Numbered from the stretch's first letter, positions 1 to 9,564 are shown. The stretch: 64,000 bases of DNA from an uncultured Lachnospiraceae bacterium (GCA_947589055.1 CANPZL010000002.1:45417-109416); one strand, 5' to 3'. A program made the numbers and translations. Notes: a model not told the origin generated them from the letters alone.

Positions 1-408
1 TACATAACCGCTGACGGTATTTGCGATCGGAAGGGTTCCGTTACAGGCAATCACCACCGGAAAGACAGTAATGACTGCCAACCCTGCCATAAAGACAGTG
101 AGACAAGCCAGATACTTCCCCAGCACGATTTCCCATACAGAAACCGGTGCCGTTAGCAGCAGCTGATCCGTCTTATGCTTCTTTTCTTCAGCGAACAGCC
201 GCATCGTAAGGATCGGGATCACAATTCCATATAAAAATAGCATATAAAAGCTATTGCTCAACACATAACCGGCAAAATCACTATACCCGTACAAAATATT
301 GGTAATTGAAAAGAAAATGCCTGTAATGCAGACAAACAAAGCCAGAAATACATACGCCTGCATGGAGGTAAAATACGCCTTTAGCTCCCGCTTATAAATC
401 GCAATCAT
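1..408 (-). CDS. ABC-2 type exporter permease, N-terminal part (cut by window edge)
   Basis: The first 136 residues of a membrane permease are present; the gene continues beyond base 1. A short cytoplasmic start (MIAIYKRELKAYF) is followed by a hydrophobic segment at about residues 19-36 and another around 77-90, then RLFAEEKKHKTDQLL at about 90-104. That motif is typical of GldF/NosY-like ABC-2 permeases. The start ATG overlaps the stop of the upstream ATPase gene (ATGA), so the two are translationally coupled and form one exporter. The substrate cannot be told from the sequence. Confidence 0.85.
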   Translation of the reverse strand, partial: MIAIYKRELKAYFTSMQAYVFLALFVCITGIFFSITNILYGYSDFAGYVLSNSFYMLFLYGIVIPILTMRLFAEEKKHKTDQLLLTAPVSVWEIVLGKYLACLTVFMAGLAVITVFPVVIACNGTLPIANTVSGYV

Positions 409-1349
409 TTGGATTCCTCCTTTCCGGTCAGCTTTATAAAGACCTCTTCCAAGGATAATTGTTCCACATTCACGCTGTATACGATCATCTGCCGCTTTGC
501 AAACTGCATAAATAATGCATCTCGAATATCCTCTTCCCGTGCAGATATGACCTGAAATTCATACACATCCGTTTCCACTTCACCGATCAAAGAAAACTCC
601 TTAATAAAATCCGTTTCCCTAAGTATCTTATGAATCTCCTTTTTATCTCCCTTTACCACCAGCCGCAGCCGCTTATGATTGGAATTTTCCTCGGAAAGCT
701 GCTTAGTTTCATCCTCTGCTTTTACTTTTCCATCATCTAAAATGATGATATGATCGCAAACAGATTCGATTTCCGATAAGATATGGGAGCTTAATATAAC
801 CGTATGCGTTCCACCCAGAGAACGGATCTGTTCCCGCATTTCAATAATCTGATTGGGATCCAGTCCGACCATCGGTTCATCCAAGATCAACAGGGGCGGT
901 TTCCCTACCAAAGCCTGCGCCAATCCTACCCGTTGCTTAAATCCTTTTGATAACTGTTTTATCAGGACGTTTTCCCGTTCAGACAGATTCGTCTGACCCA
1001 TAACCGTTTCCGCTTCCTGTCTTGCCTCCCGTTTTTTTAAGCCCTTTAATTCTCCGGCAAACTGAAGGTATTCCCGCACCGTCATGTTTTCATAAAGCGG
1101 CGGTTGTTCCGGAAGATAGCCAAGATAACGTTTTGCTTCCTTTGGTTTTTCCAAGCTGTTGATGCCATGAATCCAGACCTGCCCGGAAGTTGCCGATAAA
1201 TATCCGGTTATGATATTCATTGTTGTGGACTTTCCCGCACCGTTTTGCCCAAGAAGTCCCACGATCTGTCCTTCCTCTACATGGAAGCTGATTCCCTTTA
1301 ACGCCTCGTGGCTGCCATAATTTTTCACTAAGTTTTCCACCAGCAGCAT
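405..1349 (-). CDS. ABC transporter ATP-binding protein
   Basis: This 314-residue ATPase drives the exporter whose permease starts at 408. It shows a Walker A (GQNGAGKST, about residues 34-42), the ABC signature (LSKGFKQRVGLAQAL, about 133-147) and Walker B with the catalytic Glu (LLILDEP), then a switch His (SSHILSE). The C-terminal 100 residues form the extension seen in GldA/CcmA-like ATPases that partner ABC-2 permeases. The start is supported by AGGAGG about 8 bases upstream of the ATG. It lies 95 bases after the M16 peptidase gene and overlaps the permease by 4 bases. Substrate unknown. Confidence 0.9.
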   Translation of the reverse strand: MLLVENLVKNYGSHEALKGISFHVEEGQIVGLLGQNGAGKSTTMNIITGYLSATSGQVWIHGINSLEKPKEAKRYLGYLPEQPPLYENMTVREYLQFAGELKGLKKREARQEAETVMGQTNLSERENVLIKQLSKGFKQRVGLAQALVGKPPLLILDEPMVGLDPNQIIEMREQIRSLGGTHTVILSSHILSEIESVCDHIIILDDGKVKAEDETKQLSEENSNHKRLRLVVKGDKKEIHKILRETDFIKEFSLIGEVETDVYEFQVISAREEDIRDALFMQFAKRQMIVYSVNVEQLSLEEVFIKLTGKEESK

Positions 1350-1443
1350 ACTGACTTCCTCCTACTCTCTAATCTGCTTCGAATTCTTATATGTTGTGCC
1401 ATTACATCGTCCAGCATACATAAAAAATACGTCTAAACTGTGT

Positions 1444-2703
1444 TTAAAATAAATGGATTTGATTTTCCAATTCCGGATTTTCTTCCAGATTTCCTACCAG
1501 CGTTCCGCTTGCCAGCTCCGGCCGGCAGAATTCCTCCATATATGCGACCACATCATCCCGTGTTACCTGTTTTAATTCTTCGAGCATCTCTTCTATCGAC
1601 AACAGACGTCCCATATACACCAGACATCTTGCATTATGATTCATACGATTATGGGTACTCTCCATAGATAAGAGAAGTTCGGAACGGATCTGGAAATAGC
1701 TCTGCTCCAGTTCCGCCTGTTCGGGTCCTTCCAAAGTAAGCTGTTTTATTGCCCCCATAATCTCACTGCACACCTGTTCTACATTTTCCACACTGGTTCC
1801 GCAATAAATCTGAAAAATACCGGTCTGATGATAACTGCTTCCATAGGAATACAGGCTATAGCACAAGCCCTGCTCCTCTCGAATCCGCTGAAACAAGCGG
1901 GAACAGGAGCTTCCTCCCAGGATATTATTCATCATGGACAAGGCATAGCTTTTGCTATCCGTATGGGAAACTCCGGGAAACCCGATACAGATATGCACCT
2001 GTTCCATTTCCTTATGAAAGCAGGCTCTTGCCGGCCGATATAGCGGCGCCTCCAACCGCTTTTGCGGCGTTCCTTCCGGCAGCCCGCCAAAGCACTGCTC
2101 CAGCAGCGTATAGATGGCTTCCGGCTCCACATTTCCGGCAACGGAAAGCACCATTCTCCGGGCAGTATAATGCTCTTTCCAAAATGCGATCAATTCTTCT
2201 CTTGAAATGCTTTTAACCTGTTTCTCACTGCCGGAAATGATAAATCCCAGCGGATGATTGCCCCAGACCAGCTTTTGCAGCTGCTCCTGTACCAAATCCT
2301 CCGGTGAATCCTCATACATATCAATCTCATCTAAGATCACGCCTTTTTCCTTTTGCAGATCGGCTTCGGCAAACAGGGAATGGGTCAGCATATCTCCCAT
2401 CAGCTCTGCCATTACCGGTAACTGCTCATCTAGCACCCTGCCATAAAAGCAGGTCATTTCCTTTGCAGTATATGCATTCATGTCATCTCCAAGCAGTGCT
2501 GTTTCTCTGGCGATTTCCCTTGCGCTCCGGCTTTCCGTTCCCTTAAAGAGCATATGCTCCAGCATATGGGAAATCCCATTCTGCCGATCCGTCTCATATC
2601 CGGAGCCTGCTTCAACATAAATGCCCAATGCTGCTGAACGCACATTGGGCATAGTTTCAATGACCACTCGTATTCCATTGGACAAAACCTTATTCACTAT
2701 CAT
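1444..2703 (-). CDS. M16 family zinc peptidase (processing-peptidase-like)
   Basis: A 419-residue insulinase/mitochondrial-processing-peptidase family protein, the size of the Bacillus YmxG/MlpA type. The inverted zinc motif HMLEH sits at about residue 48 within GISHMLEHMLFKG, and the distal zinc-ligand region follows (EIDMYEDSPED). The C-terminal half has the family's FxRIREEQGLCYSLYS motif. I chose the ATG at 2703, since AAAGGA lies 8 bases before it; the alternative is a TTG two codons upstream. It follows xerD by 26 bases and is probably cotranscribed with it. Such proteins are thought to be cytoplasmic peptidases, but the substrate here is not known. Confidence 0.88.
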   Translation of the reverse strand: MIVNKVLSNGIRVVIETMPNVRSAALGIYVEAGSGYETDRQNGISHMLEHMLFKGTESRSAREIARETALLGDDMNAYTAKEMTCFYGRVLDEQLPVMAELMGDMLTHSLFAEADLQKEKGVILDEIDMYEDSPEDLVQEQLQKLVWGNHPLGFIISGSEKQVKSISREELIAFWKEHYTARRMVLSVAGNVEPEAIYTLLEQCFGGLPEGTPQKRLEAPLYRPARACFHKEMEQVHICIGFPGVSHTDSKSYALSMMNNILGGSSCSRLFQRIREEQGLCYSLYSYGSSYHQTGIFQIYCGTSVENVEQVCSEIMGAIKQLTLEGPEQAELEQSYFQIRSELLLSMESTHNRMNHNARCLVYMGRLLSIEEMLEELKQVTRDDVVAYMEEFCRPELASGTLVGNLEENPELENQIHLF

Positions 2704-2729
2704 CAACAATATCCTTTATCCGGCAAGCC

Positions 2730-3614
2730 CTATCCCCTTGCTCTGGGATGCGCCTGATCATAAACTTCTTTCAATCGAACTGCACTTTTCTTCTTATAGA
2801 TCTGGGTGGTGGAAATATCGGAATGGCCCAGCATTTCCTGAACCGCTTTTAAATCCGCACCGTTATCCACCAGATGCGTGGCAAACGAATGGCGTATCAT
2901 GTGAGGGGTAATATCCTTCTCAATCCCCGCCTTTGCCGCATAATGCTTGATAATCTTCCAGAATCCCTGCCTTGTCATGGAAGTTCCCTGACAGTTGGAA
3001 AACAGATAGTCCGAATCCTGACACAAGCGGTCTCTTGCCTCCTCCATATACCGGATCAACGCCTCTTTTGCCACAGACTCAAAGGGAATGATCCGTTCCC
3101 GCTCCCCATCCCGACAGCAGATATAGTTCATACGAAGATTAACATCACTGACCTTTAACGAAATCAACTCCGAGACCCGGATACCAGTGGCATACAAAAG
3201 CTCTAACATCGCCTTATCCCGCAGCTCTTTTACACTGCTTCCGTTTGGCTGTTCCAGTAAAAGATTTACCTCTTCTATCGTTAAGGTTTCCGGTATCTTC
3301 TTTTCTACCTTCGGCGGCTTCAGACGCTCGGACGGATCCTGAGAAATCCGGCCCTGCCGCAGCAGATACATAAAAAACGCACGAATCGACGCAATGCTTC
3401 TGGAAATAGTCGCAGTGGATAAGCCCTGCTTTTCCAAATACAGGACATATGTAGTCAGATTTGTTGCTGTAATTTCCTCAACAGAATTCTTTCCTTGTTC
3501 TTTCATGAAATTCTCAAGCTTTGTCAAATCCCGGATATAAGCAGAAACCGTATTTTCACTGGAGTGTTTCACACTGCTTAAATAGTCCTGAAAATGTTCT
3601 ATTTCTTCCTTCAT
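2730..3614 (-). CDS. xerD: Tyrosine recombinase XerD-like (chromosome dimer resolution)
   Basis: At 294 residues this matches XerC/XerD. An N-terminal SAM-like core-binding domain (about 1-90) precedes the catalytic domain. The catalytic set is visible: Arg in ATGIRVSEL, Lys in the beta-hairpin region, HxxR in HMIRHSFATH, the second His in LGHSDIS and the nucleophile Tyr in TTQIYKKK. The start at 3614 has GAAAGGA upstream; longer in-frame extensions cross the promoter at 3652-3680 and are unlikely. The context (spoIIM before it, M16 peptidase after it, no phage genes) fits the housekeeping dif-site recombinase and not a mobile-element integrase. XerC versus XerD cannot be settled from one copy. 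Confidence 0.88.
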   Translation of the reverse strand: MKEEIEHFQDYLSSVKHSSENTVSAYIRDLTKLENFMKEQGKNSVEEITATNLTTYVLYLEKQGLSTATISRSIASIRAFFMYLLRQGRISQDPSERLKPPKVEKKIPETLTIEEVNLLLEQPNGSSVKELRDKAMLELLYATGIRVSELISLKVSDVNLRMNYICCRDGERERIIPFESVAKEALIRYMEEARDRLCQDSDYLFSNCQGTSMTRQGFWKIIKHYAAKAGIEKDITPHMIRHSFATHLVDNGADLKAVQEMLGHSDISTTQIYKKKSAVRLKEVYDQAHPRARG

Positions 3615-3651
3615 CCAACATTTCCTTTCAAAATACGTCGATACAGCTTTC

Positions 3652-3680
3652 ATTATAATTAGAATTCCATGTAAAATCAA
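3652..3680 (-). promoter_or_regulatory. Predicted sigma-A promoter of xerD
   Basis: On the minus strand, -35 TTGATT (3680-3675) and a perfect -10 TATAAT (3657-3652) are separated by 17 bases. The expected transcript start is about 30 bases before the chosen xerD ATG at 3614. Confidence 0.6.
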
Positions 3681-3768
3681 ATAGTTTTTTTTACGTAAGA
3701 TCCGATGAATTCTCAGAACTACCAAATCTTGTACTTCAATGTTTACCTTCCACCAGATGTGGCATAAA

Positions 3769-4311
3769 TTATTTTTCCAGCCATTGGAGCAGCTCCGGCG
3801 ATATATAGATTTCCAACAGGATTCCGATCACAGTAACTACCAGAGGCAATACGATACATTGCAGTACCACTGTTCCTTTCTTCCCCTCCCGGCTGCCATT
3901 TTCCTTTCCCAGAAGGAACAAAAAAACAGCCAGTACATAGAAAATCCCCTGTGGCAGAAAACAGGCGACCGCCAAAAGCAATCCCTGTATTCCCAGCCGC
4001 ATGGTTTCCAAAGAAAGAAGCATTCCCCATATAAAACCACCAAAGAAGGTAAGCACAAAGGCAAGTAAAACAGAATTACAAAAAAAACCGACGGCAAGAA
4101 GTCCAAGAAACTGGAATCCTCTTTGCCGGAACAGATACCCGGCCAACGCCCTGCGTTCCTGTAAAACCCAACTGTAGACAGGATATTGGTCCAGAACAAA
4201 AATCTCCAGACTTTCCGGCTTCCAGTGCATCATACCGTTTGCAAATAATGTTCCCAGAATGATTCCGATAAATCCGCAAAAAATGAACCGGGATATTCGT
4301 ACCTCCTTCAT
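3769..4311 (-). CDS. spoIIM: Stage II sporulation protein M (SpoIIM)
   Basis: A 180-residue integral membrane protein with about five hydrophobic segments and the SpoIIM/DUF95 pattern, including a Gly-rich FFGGFIWGML segment, CFLPQGIFYVLAV, and the C-terminal GILLEIYISPELLQ. In Bacillus, SpoIIM works with SpoIID and SpoIIP in the peptidoglycan-degrading complex that drives engulfment. The start has GGAGGT 5 bases upstream. It lies just downstream of the NUDIX gene terminator, and a sigma-E-like promoter (4374-4402) sits across that boundary. The spoIIM-xerD order supports the call. Confidence 0.85.
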   Translation of the reverse strand: MKEVRISRFIFCGFIGIILGTLFANGMMHWKPESLEIFVLDQYPVYSWVLQERRALAGYLFRQRGFQFLGLLAVGFFCNSVLLAFVLTFFGGFIWGMLLSLETMRLGIQGLLLAVACFLPQGIFYVLAVFLFLLGKENGSREGKKGTVVLQCIVLPLVVTVIGILLEIYISPELLQWLEK

Positions 4312-4340
4312 AGCTACCTCCGCCCTCTTTCCACTACCGG

Positions 4341-4370
4341 AAAAAATAAGCCGGAGCCATGTCCGACTTA
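4341..4370 (-). terminator. Rho-independent terminator of the NUDIX gene
   Basis: On the minus strand AAGTCGG and CCGGCTT form a 7-bp stem (one G-T pair) around an 8-base loop, followed by ATTTTTT. It lies 27 bases after the stop codon of the NUDIX gene. Confidence 0.65.
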
Positions 4371-4373
4371 TAC

Positions 4374-4402
4374 TATATATGCAGGAAGTCCCAAAATTAT
4401 TC
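4374..4402 (-). promoter_or_regulatory. Possible sigma-E promoter of spoIIM
   Basis: GAATAAT (4402-4396), then 14 bases, then CATATATA (4381-4374). This resembles the Bacillus sigma-E consensus (KMATATT, 13-15 bases, CATACANT). The -35 element contains the TAA stop of the NUDIX gene. Transcription would start near 4367, inside the 5' arm of the terminator stem, so the new transcript would lack part of that stem. This is inference from consensus matching. Confidence 0.45.
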
Positions 4403-4951
4403 GATTCCCGTTTTCCGATTCAACTGCTGAATCTGATAATGCAAGATTGCGATAATCGTTTTCCCATCTACGATTTCCTTTCGTTGGACCATATCCAATG
4501 CCTCCTCCAACGGGAAATGATAGATTTCGATAAATTCCTCCGGATCCAGATGCCGCTCACAAGGGATCAGGCCTTCCGCAAGAAAAATATCCGTCTTTTG
4601 ACTACAGGCACCGATTGACCCATATGCCTGTGCTACAAACTCCAGCCGCTCTGCACGATACCCGGCTTCTTCCTCCAGCTCCCGTCTCGCACAGATCTCA
4701 CCGGTACTGTCCTCCGGCTCCTTTAGCCCTGCCGGTATCTCATATACTTCCCGATCCACAGAATTCCGATACTGACGTATCAATACCAGCTTTCCCTTCT
4801 CATCAATCGGCAGGACTGCCGCACCATCGCCCAGACGCACCAGATCATACACCACCTGTCTTCCATTGGGTAGTTCCAGATGATCTTCATACAGTTCAGC
4901 CAGCTTTCCCTGATAAACTAAATGTTCTCCTAACTTTTTATAGATTGCCAT
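4397..4951 (-). CDS. NUDIX hydrolase, ADP-ribose pyrophosphatase type
   Basis: A 184-residue NUDIX protein. The Nudix box is complete: a Gly in AGLKEPED followed by RELEEEAGY (pattern GX5EX7REUXEEXGU). Upstream residues IRQYRNSVDREVYEIPAG are characteristic of the ADP-ribose pyrophosphatase (NudF/YqkG) group, which splits ADP-ribose to AMP and ribose 5-phosphate. Size agrees with that group. It begins 7 bases after the aminotransferase stop codon, so the two are probably cotranscribed, and a terminator follows. Substrate preference is inferred from family resemblance only. Confidence 0.88.
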   Translation of the reverse strand: MAIYKKLGEHLVYQGKLAELYEDHLELPNGRQVVYDLVRLGDGAAVLPIDEKGKLVLIRQYRNSVDREVYEIPAGLKEPEDSTGEICARRELEEEAGYRAERLEFVAQAYGSIGACSQKTDIFLAEGLIPCERHLDPEEFIEIYHFPLEEALDMVQRKEIVDGKTIIAILHYQIQQLNRKTGIE

Positions 4952-4957
4952 GATCCG

Positions 4958-6160
4958 CTATGCCTCCAGCGTATTTAAAAATTCCTCTAACCGATCCAGA
5001 CCTTTCGCAATCTGTTCCATGGAAATAGCATAAGAAAGCCGGACATGATTATCAATTCCAAAATCTTCACAGGGAACCAATGCCACATTAAAGTCATTGA
5101 CCATGATCTCCGCCATTTGAGCTGCGGAACCAACCGGCACACCTTTATATTTCATTTCCACCGCTTTGGTTACATCTAAGAACACATAAAATGCTCCTTT
5201 CGGCTCCACACAGGTTAGATATGGCATCTTTCCAATCCGTTCCACCATGTATTTACGACGTTCATTAAACTGCTCATTCATATATTGCACCCGATCCTGC
5301 GGACCGCTGATCGCCTCCAAAGCCGCCTTTTGTGCAATGGAATTCGGATTGGATGCGCTGTGGCTCTGAATGCTGCCCATCAGTTTTGCTATCTCCGGAG
5401 AAGACCCGGTATACCCGATCCGCCAGCCAGTCATGGAATAACTCTTAGAAACTCCGCTGACCGTAATGGTATGGGCATAAATTTCCGGATTCAGACTGGC
5501 AATACTGATATGCTCTGCACCATCATAGGTCAGATATTCATACATTTCATCCGAAACGACATAGATATTCTTTTTCACAACAAAATCTGCGATCGCCTCT
5601 AATTCAGATCTGCTATAGAGCATACCGGTAGGATTACATGGAGAATTCAACACCAATGCCTTTGTGTGCTCCGTCATAGCTTCCTCCAGCTCCTTAACAG
5701 TAACCTTATATCCGTTTTCCTGTTTGGTAGGAACAGCCACCGGGATACCGTCCTGAAGCTTTACCATCTCCGGATAACTCAACCAGTAGGGTGCCGGAAT
5801 CAATACCTCGTCGCCCGGATTCAAGATAGCAGCAAACACGTTAATCAAAGAGTGCTTTCCTCCATTGCTGATTACGATCTGCTCCGGAGCATACTCCAAA
5901 CCGTTAAAATCATGAAACTTACGACTGATTGCCTGCTTTAATTCTAATGTACCGGAGGCCGGCGTATACTTTGTAAAACCATCATGAATTGCTTGGATTG
6001 CCGCCTGATTGATATTATCCGGTGTGTTAAAATCCGGTTCTCCTGCGCCGAATCCTACCACGTCAATCCCCTGTGCCTTCAATTCCTTTGCCTTCGCTGT
6101 AATCGCCAATGTCGATGATGGCTTTACAGCCTGTGCTTTTTTCGATAGCGTTAATGCCAT
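4958..6160 (-). CDS. Pyridoxal-phosphate aminotransferase, aspartate aminotransferase type
   Basis: A 400-residue class I/II fold-type I aminotransferase. Visible motifs are GFGAGEPDFNTP near the N-terminus, SNGGKHSLINVF, NSPCNPTG (substrate/PLP-binding Asn), SDEMYEYLTYDG (Asp binding the PLP nitrogen) and the PLP lysine in SGVSKSYSMTGWRIG. The C-terminal substrate Arg is in HVRLSYA. This is the AspB-like Ib subgroup that converts aspartate and 2-oxoglutarate to oxaloacetate and glutamate. I start at the ATG at 6160 because homologues begin MxLSKK; a GTG three codons upstream also follows a purine-rich stretch. The short alternative N-terminal extension would not matter for function. Confidence 0.9.
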   Translation of the reverse strand: MALTLSKKAQAVKPSSTLAITAKAKELKAQGIDVVGFGAGEPDFNTPDNINQAAIQAIHDGFTKYTPASGTLELKQAISRKFHDFNGLEYAPEQIVISNGGKHSLINVFAAILNPGDEVLIPAPYWLSYPEMVKLQDGIPVAVPTKQENGYKVTVKELEEAMTEHTKALVLNSPCNPTGMLYSRSELEAIADFVVKKNIYVVSDEMYEYLTYDGAEHISIASLNPEIYAHTITVSGVSKSYSMTGWRIGYTGSSPEIAKLMGSIQSHSASNPNSIAQKAALEAISGPQDRVQYMNEQFNERRKYMVERIGKMPYLTCVEPKGAFYVFLDVTKAVEMKYKGVPVGSAAQMAEIMVNDFNVALVPCEDFGIDNHVRLSYAISMEQIAKGLDRLEEFLNTLEA

Positions 6161-6213
6161 TCCCTCCACCGTCCTTCGTTATAATCTCAAATCATCACTT
6201 TTTCAACTTTTTT

Positions 6214-6242
6214 ATAGTAATATAATCCCGCCCTTTTTGCAA
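6214..6242 (-). promoter_or_regulatory. Predicted promoter of the aminotransferase-NUDIX operon
   Basis: Minus-strand -35 TTGCAA (6242-6237) and -10 TACTAT (6219-6214) with a 17-base spacer, between the rny terminator and the aminotransferase start. Both boxes match 4 of 6 positions. Confidence 0.4.
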
Positions 6243-6256
6243 GCCTTTTAAATTGA

Positions 6257-6293
6257 AAGAAACCGCCATGATGTCAAACTGACACCATGGCGG
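6257..6293 (-). terminator. Rho-independent terminator of rny
   Basis: A 13-bp stem on the minus strand (CCGCCATGGTGTC with GACATCATGGCGG, one G-T mismatch-type pair) closes a 5-base loop and is followed by TTTCTTTC. It lies 42 bases past the rny stop codon. Confidence 0.8.
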
Positions 6294-6334
6294 ATAATTC
6301 AACTCTTCGTGCTTCGATGATTCCATGTTTTCAC

Positions 6335-7885
6335 TTACTTTGCAATGTCGGTCGCACGGGATTCACGAATCAGACTTACTTTAATCTGTCCGGGATATTC
6401 CAGCTCGCTTTCAATCTGCTTTGCAATATCACGAGCCAAAACAACCATATCCGCATCTCCGACCTGCTCCGGAACTACCATGATACGAATCTCTCTACCT
6501 GCCTGAATAGCAAAAGACTTATCTACACCGCTAAAGCCATTGGCAATCGACTCTAGCTGCGTTAACCTTGTTGTATATGTTTCTAATGTTTCCCTTCTTG
6601 CACCCGGTCTTGCCGCCGAAATAGTATCCGCAGCCTGTACAATGCAGGCGATCAGGGATTCCGGCTCCACATCACCGTGATGGGACTCTACCGCATTGAT
6701 CACAATCGGAGATTCCTTATACTTTCGGCATAAATCTACACCGATTGAAATGTGGGAACCTTCCATTTCATGATCCACTGATTTTCCAATATCATGAAGC
6801 AGACCAGCTCGTTTCGCCATACGAACATCTACGCCGATTTCACCTGCAAGCAGCCCACATAACTGAGCAACTTCAATCGAATGCTTTAACGCATTCTGGC
6901 CATAGCTGGTACGGAATTTCATCTTACCTAGTAATCGAACCAATTCCGGGTGAATGCCATGTACACCGACTTCCAAAGTCGCATTCTCGCCTTCTTCCCG
7001 CATCATGGTCTCAACTTCTTTCTGGGCCTTTTCAACCATTTCTTCAATTCTTGCCGGGTGAATCCGCCCATCGACAATCAGCTTCTCTAATGCAATCCTT
7101 GCTACTTCCCGCCTGATCGGATCAAAGCTTGACAAAATTACAGCTTCCGGCGTGTCATCAATAATCAAATCTACACCGGTCAAGGTTTCCAGAGTACGGA
7201 TATTCCTTCCCTCTCGGCCAATGATCCTGCCTTTCATTTCGTCATTTGGCAGCTGTACTAAGGAGATGGTCGCTTCCGCTACATGGTCTGCCGCACACTT
7301 TTGTATGGCGTTTACCACATACTCCTTTGCTTTTTTGCCGGCCTCTTCCTTTGCCCGGCTCTCCATTTCCTTGATCATCACTGCGGTTTCATGTTTTACT
7401 TCATCTTCAACCGTTTGAATTAAATAATCTTTTGCTTGTTCAGAGGTCAATCCGGAGATTCTCTCCAGTTCCTGTAGTCGCCTTGCCTGAAGCTCTTCTA
7501 CCTTTGCTTTCTGCTTATCCAGAGAAGCTTCCTTTGCAGCCAGTGCCGCTTCCTTCTTCTCCATCTGCTCAGCCTTACGATCCAGATTCTCTTCCTTTGA
7601 AAGAACTCGCTTTTCCAGCCGCTGTACTTCATTCCGTCGATCCTTTATTTCTTTGTCGAATTCGTTCTTGATACGAAGATTTTCTTCCTTTGCATCAAGC
7701 AAAGCTTCACGCTTTTTCGCCTCAGCGGTTTTCAGTGCTTCATCAATAATTTCTCGAGCTTTATCTTCAGCTTTTCCAGTCTTACTTTCAGCTACGTTTT
7801 TACGATATGCAATCGCAGCAAACCAAGTAAGAACCGCAACAACTAATACTATAACAGCACAAATTATATATTGAATCGGGTCCAC
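6335..7885 (-). CDS. rny: Ribonuclease Y
   Basis: A 516-residue membrane-anchored endoribonuclease that initiates mRNA decay in Firmicutes. Order of parts: one transmembrane helix (about residues 5-24), a long charged coiled coil (about 30-180), a KH RNA-binding domain ([15 protein letters not shown] at about 217), and an HD phosphodiesterase domain with [12 protein letters not shown], then VESHHGD. Length matches the family (about 520). The start codon is GTG, supported by AAGGAGGTG six bases upstream. It has its own promoter (7933-7961) although it follows recA-recX in the same direction, and a strong terminator ends it. Confidence 0.97.
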   Translation of the reverse strand: MDPIQYIICAVIVLVVAVLTWFAAIAYRKNVAESKTGKAEDKAREIIDEALKTAEAKKREALLDAKEENLRIKNEFDKEIKDRRNEVQRLEKRVLSKEENLDRKAEQMEKKEAALAAKEASLDKQKAKVEELQARRLQELERISGLTSEQAKDYLIQTVEDEVKHETAVMIKEMESRAKEEAGKKAKEYVVNAIQKCAADHVAEATISLVQLPNDEMKGRIIGREGRNIRTLETLTGVDLIIDDTPEAVILSSFDPIRREVARIALEKLIVDGRIHPARIEEMVEKAQKEVETMMREEGENATLEVGVHGIHPELVRLLGKMKFRTSYGQNALKHSIEVAQLCGLLAGEIGVDVRMAKRAGLLHDIGKSVDHEMEGSHISIGVDLCRKYKESPIVINAVESHHGDVEPESLIACIVQAADTISAARPGARRETLETYTTRLTQLESIANGFSGVDKSFAIQAGREIRIMVVPEQVGDADMVVLARDIAKQIESELEYPGQIKVSLIRESRATDIAK

Positions 7886-7932
7886 AGGAGCACCTCCTTA
7901 TTTAGTTTTCATTGTACGAATACAACATAACA

Positions 7933-7961
7933 ATTTTATACTCATTTGTGCCTTATGTCAA
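7933..7961 (-). promoter_or_regulatory. Predicted sigma-A promoter of rny
   Basis: A perfect -35 TTGACA (7961-7956), 17-base spacer and -10 TAAAAT (7938-7933) on the minus strand, about 50 bases before the rny GTG. Confidence 0.75.
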
Positions 7962-8029
7962 GCATTTTAGAAAATCATTTTAACTTTTATACCCTATTCC
8001 AACGTCCGTTTTTTCCTTAATATTCTTGT

Positions 8030-8494
8030 TTAACAAGGGGTCAGGACTTCTTCCGGCTCCAACGCCTTCCGAATCTTAGAATAGGAATAGCCCTTTTGCA
8101 TCAGATATGCAGCCGCCTTCCGACGAATGACCGGATCTGTCCGATCCTTATTCCGCATATATTTGTCCACTGCCTTTCTTAACAGCGTATCCTCGTCATA
8201 CTGGCAGCGTTCCAGGTAATCCTCAAGATTCTCACTGGAAATTCCCTTCTGGTACAAACGGATTTTTAACTGCTTACGATTCAGACGTCTGCAATGGCTT
8301 TCAATATACTGTTCCAGAAACCGTTCATCATCTATATAGTGATACTCCTTTAAAAAGCAAAGTACTTTTTCCGTAGTCGTATCGGAATATCCCTTTTTCT
8401 CTAGTTTTTGCCGAAGCTGCCATTCCGTCTGATCACACCGGGTCAGGCTCCGCAATGCATATTCCTTTGCCTGTTTCCATTCTTCCTGCTTCAC
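8030..8494 (-). CDS. recX: Regulatory protein RecX
   Basis: A 154-residue RecX-family protein that modulates RecA filaments. It consists of repeated three-helix units typical of RecX ([19 protein letters not shown], then [19 protein letters not shown] and the later [14 protein letters not shown]). The GTG start overlaps the recA stop codon as GTGA, so it is translationally coupled to recA and shares its SOS promoter. It is short compared with Bacillus RecX (264) but similar to the size seen in many clostridia. Confidence 0.88.
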   Translation of the reverse strand: MKQEEWKQAKEYALRSLTRCDQTEWQLRQKLEKKGYSDTTTEKVLCFLKEYHYIDDERFLEQYIESHCRRLNRKQLKIRLYQKGISSENLEDYLERCQYDEDTLLRKAVDKYMRNKDRTDPVIRRKAAAYLMQKGYSYSKIRKALEPEEVLTPC

Positions 8495-9522
8495 TGCCCG
8501 TTATCCTCGCTCTTCTTTTCGGAAGGGACACTAATCCCGCATTTTTCCCGCACCTGACGTTCTACCTCTTCTAAAATCTCCGGATTCTCTTTTAAGTAAG
8601 TCTTGGCATTTTCTCTACCCTGACCGATCTTTTCTCCCAGATAAGCAAACCATGCTCCTGATTTCTGAATGACCTCATGGGCAACTGCAAGATCCAATAT
8701 ATCTCCCTCTCTGGAGATTCCTTCGCCGAACATAATGTCGAATTCTGCCTCTTTAAATGGCGGCGCTACTTTATTCTTAACCACCTTGACACGGGTCCGG
8801 TTTCCAACCACTTCCGTTCCCTTTTTCAGCGTTTCAATCCGGCGTACATCCAGACGGATTGACGCATAGAATTTCAATGCCCGTCCTCCTGTCGTGGTCT
8901 CCGGATTTCCAAACATGATACCGATCTTTTCCCGAAGCTGATTGATAAAGATTACGATACAGTTGGATTTGCTGATCACTGCTGTCAGCTTCCGCAATGC
9001 TTGGGACATAAGCCGAGCCTGAAGTCCTACATGGGAATCGCCCATCTCCCCGTCGATTTCAGCCTTGGGAACCAAAGCGGCAACCGAGTCAACGATTATG
9101 ATGTCCACTGCACCGGAACGAACCATCGTTTCGGCAATCTCCATCGCCTGCTCGCCATTATCCGGCTGGGATATGTATAAGTTATCAATATCGACGCCGA
9201 TATTTTTTGCATAAACAGGATCCAATGCGTGTTCCGCATCAATAAAGCCTGCGATCCCGCCCTGCTTTTGCACCTGTGCAACTGCATGAAGGGCCACGGT
9301 TGTCTTACCACTGGACTCCGGACCGTAGATCTCTACGATTCTTCCCTTTGGCAGACCGCCCAGACCCAAAGCCAGATCCAGACTCAGGGAGCCGGTCGAA
9401 ACCGTCTCAATGTTCATGCTTTCACTGGAGTCTCCCAGTTTCATGACAGAGCCTTTTCCATATTGACGTTCAATCTGTGCTAAAGCGGCATCTAACGCTT
9501 TTAATTTTTCTTCACTTGCCAT
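8491..9522 (-). CDS. recA: RecA recombinase
   Basis: A 343-residue RecA with the expected length. Walker A is GPESSGKTT (about residue 66-74), Walker B is in [12 protein letters not shown], the L1/L2 DNA-binding region shows [27 protein letters not shown] in segments, and the acidic-tending tail ends KKSEDNGQ. RecA catalyses strand exchange and the cleavage of LexA. The ATG is preceded by AGGAGG (7-base spacing). A promoter at 9565-9593 and a LexA box at 9538-9551 control it. recX follows with overlap. Confidence 0.99.
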   Translation of the reverse strand: MASEEKLKALDAALAQIERQYGKGSVMKLGDSSESMNIETVSTGSLSLDLALGLGGLPKGRIVEIYGPESSGKTTVALHAVAQVQKQGGIAGFIDAEHALDPVYAKNIGVDIDNLYISQPDNGEQAMEIAETMVRSGAVDIIIVDSVAALVPKAEIDGEMGDSHVGLQARLMSQALRKLTAVISKSNCIVIFINQLREKIGIMFGNPETTTGGRALKFYASIRLDVRRIETLKKGTEVVGNRTRVKVVKNKVAPPFKEAEFDIMFGEGISREGDILDLAVAHEVIQKSGAWFAYLGEKIGQGRENAKTYLKENPEILEEVERQVREKCGISVPSEKKSEDNGQ

Positions 9523-9537
9523 AATATCCTCCTAAAT

Positions 9538-9551
9538 AAAACGTATGTTCG
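9538..9551 (-). promoter_or_regulatory. LexA (DinR-type) SOS box of recA
   Basis: Minus strand reads CGAACATACGTTTT, matching 13 of 14 positions of the Firmicute box CGAACRNRYGTTYC. It lies between the predicted -10 box and the ribosome site, where bound LexA would block recA-recX transcription. Confidence 0.8.
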
Positions 9552-9564
9552 ATTTCTGTTTATA

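Noticed and set aside
2730..3725. Longer XerD start at 3725
   Set aside because: The added 37 residues cross a good promoter and are unlike Xer proteins; the ATG at 3614 has a ribosome site and the usual N-terminus.
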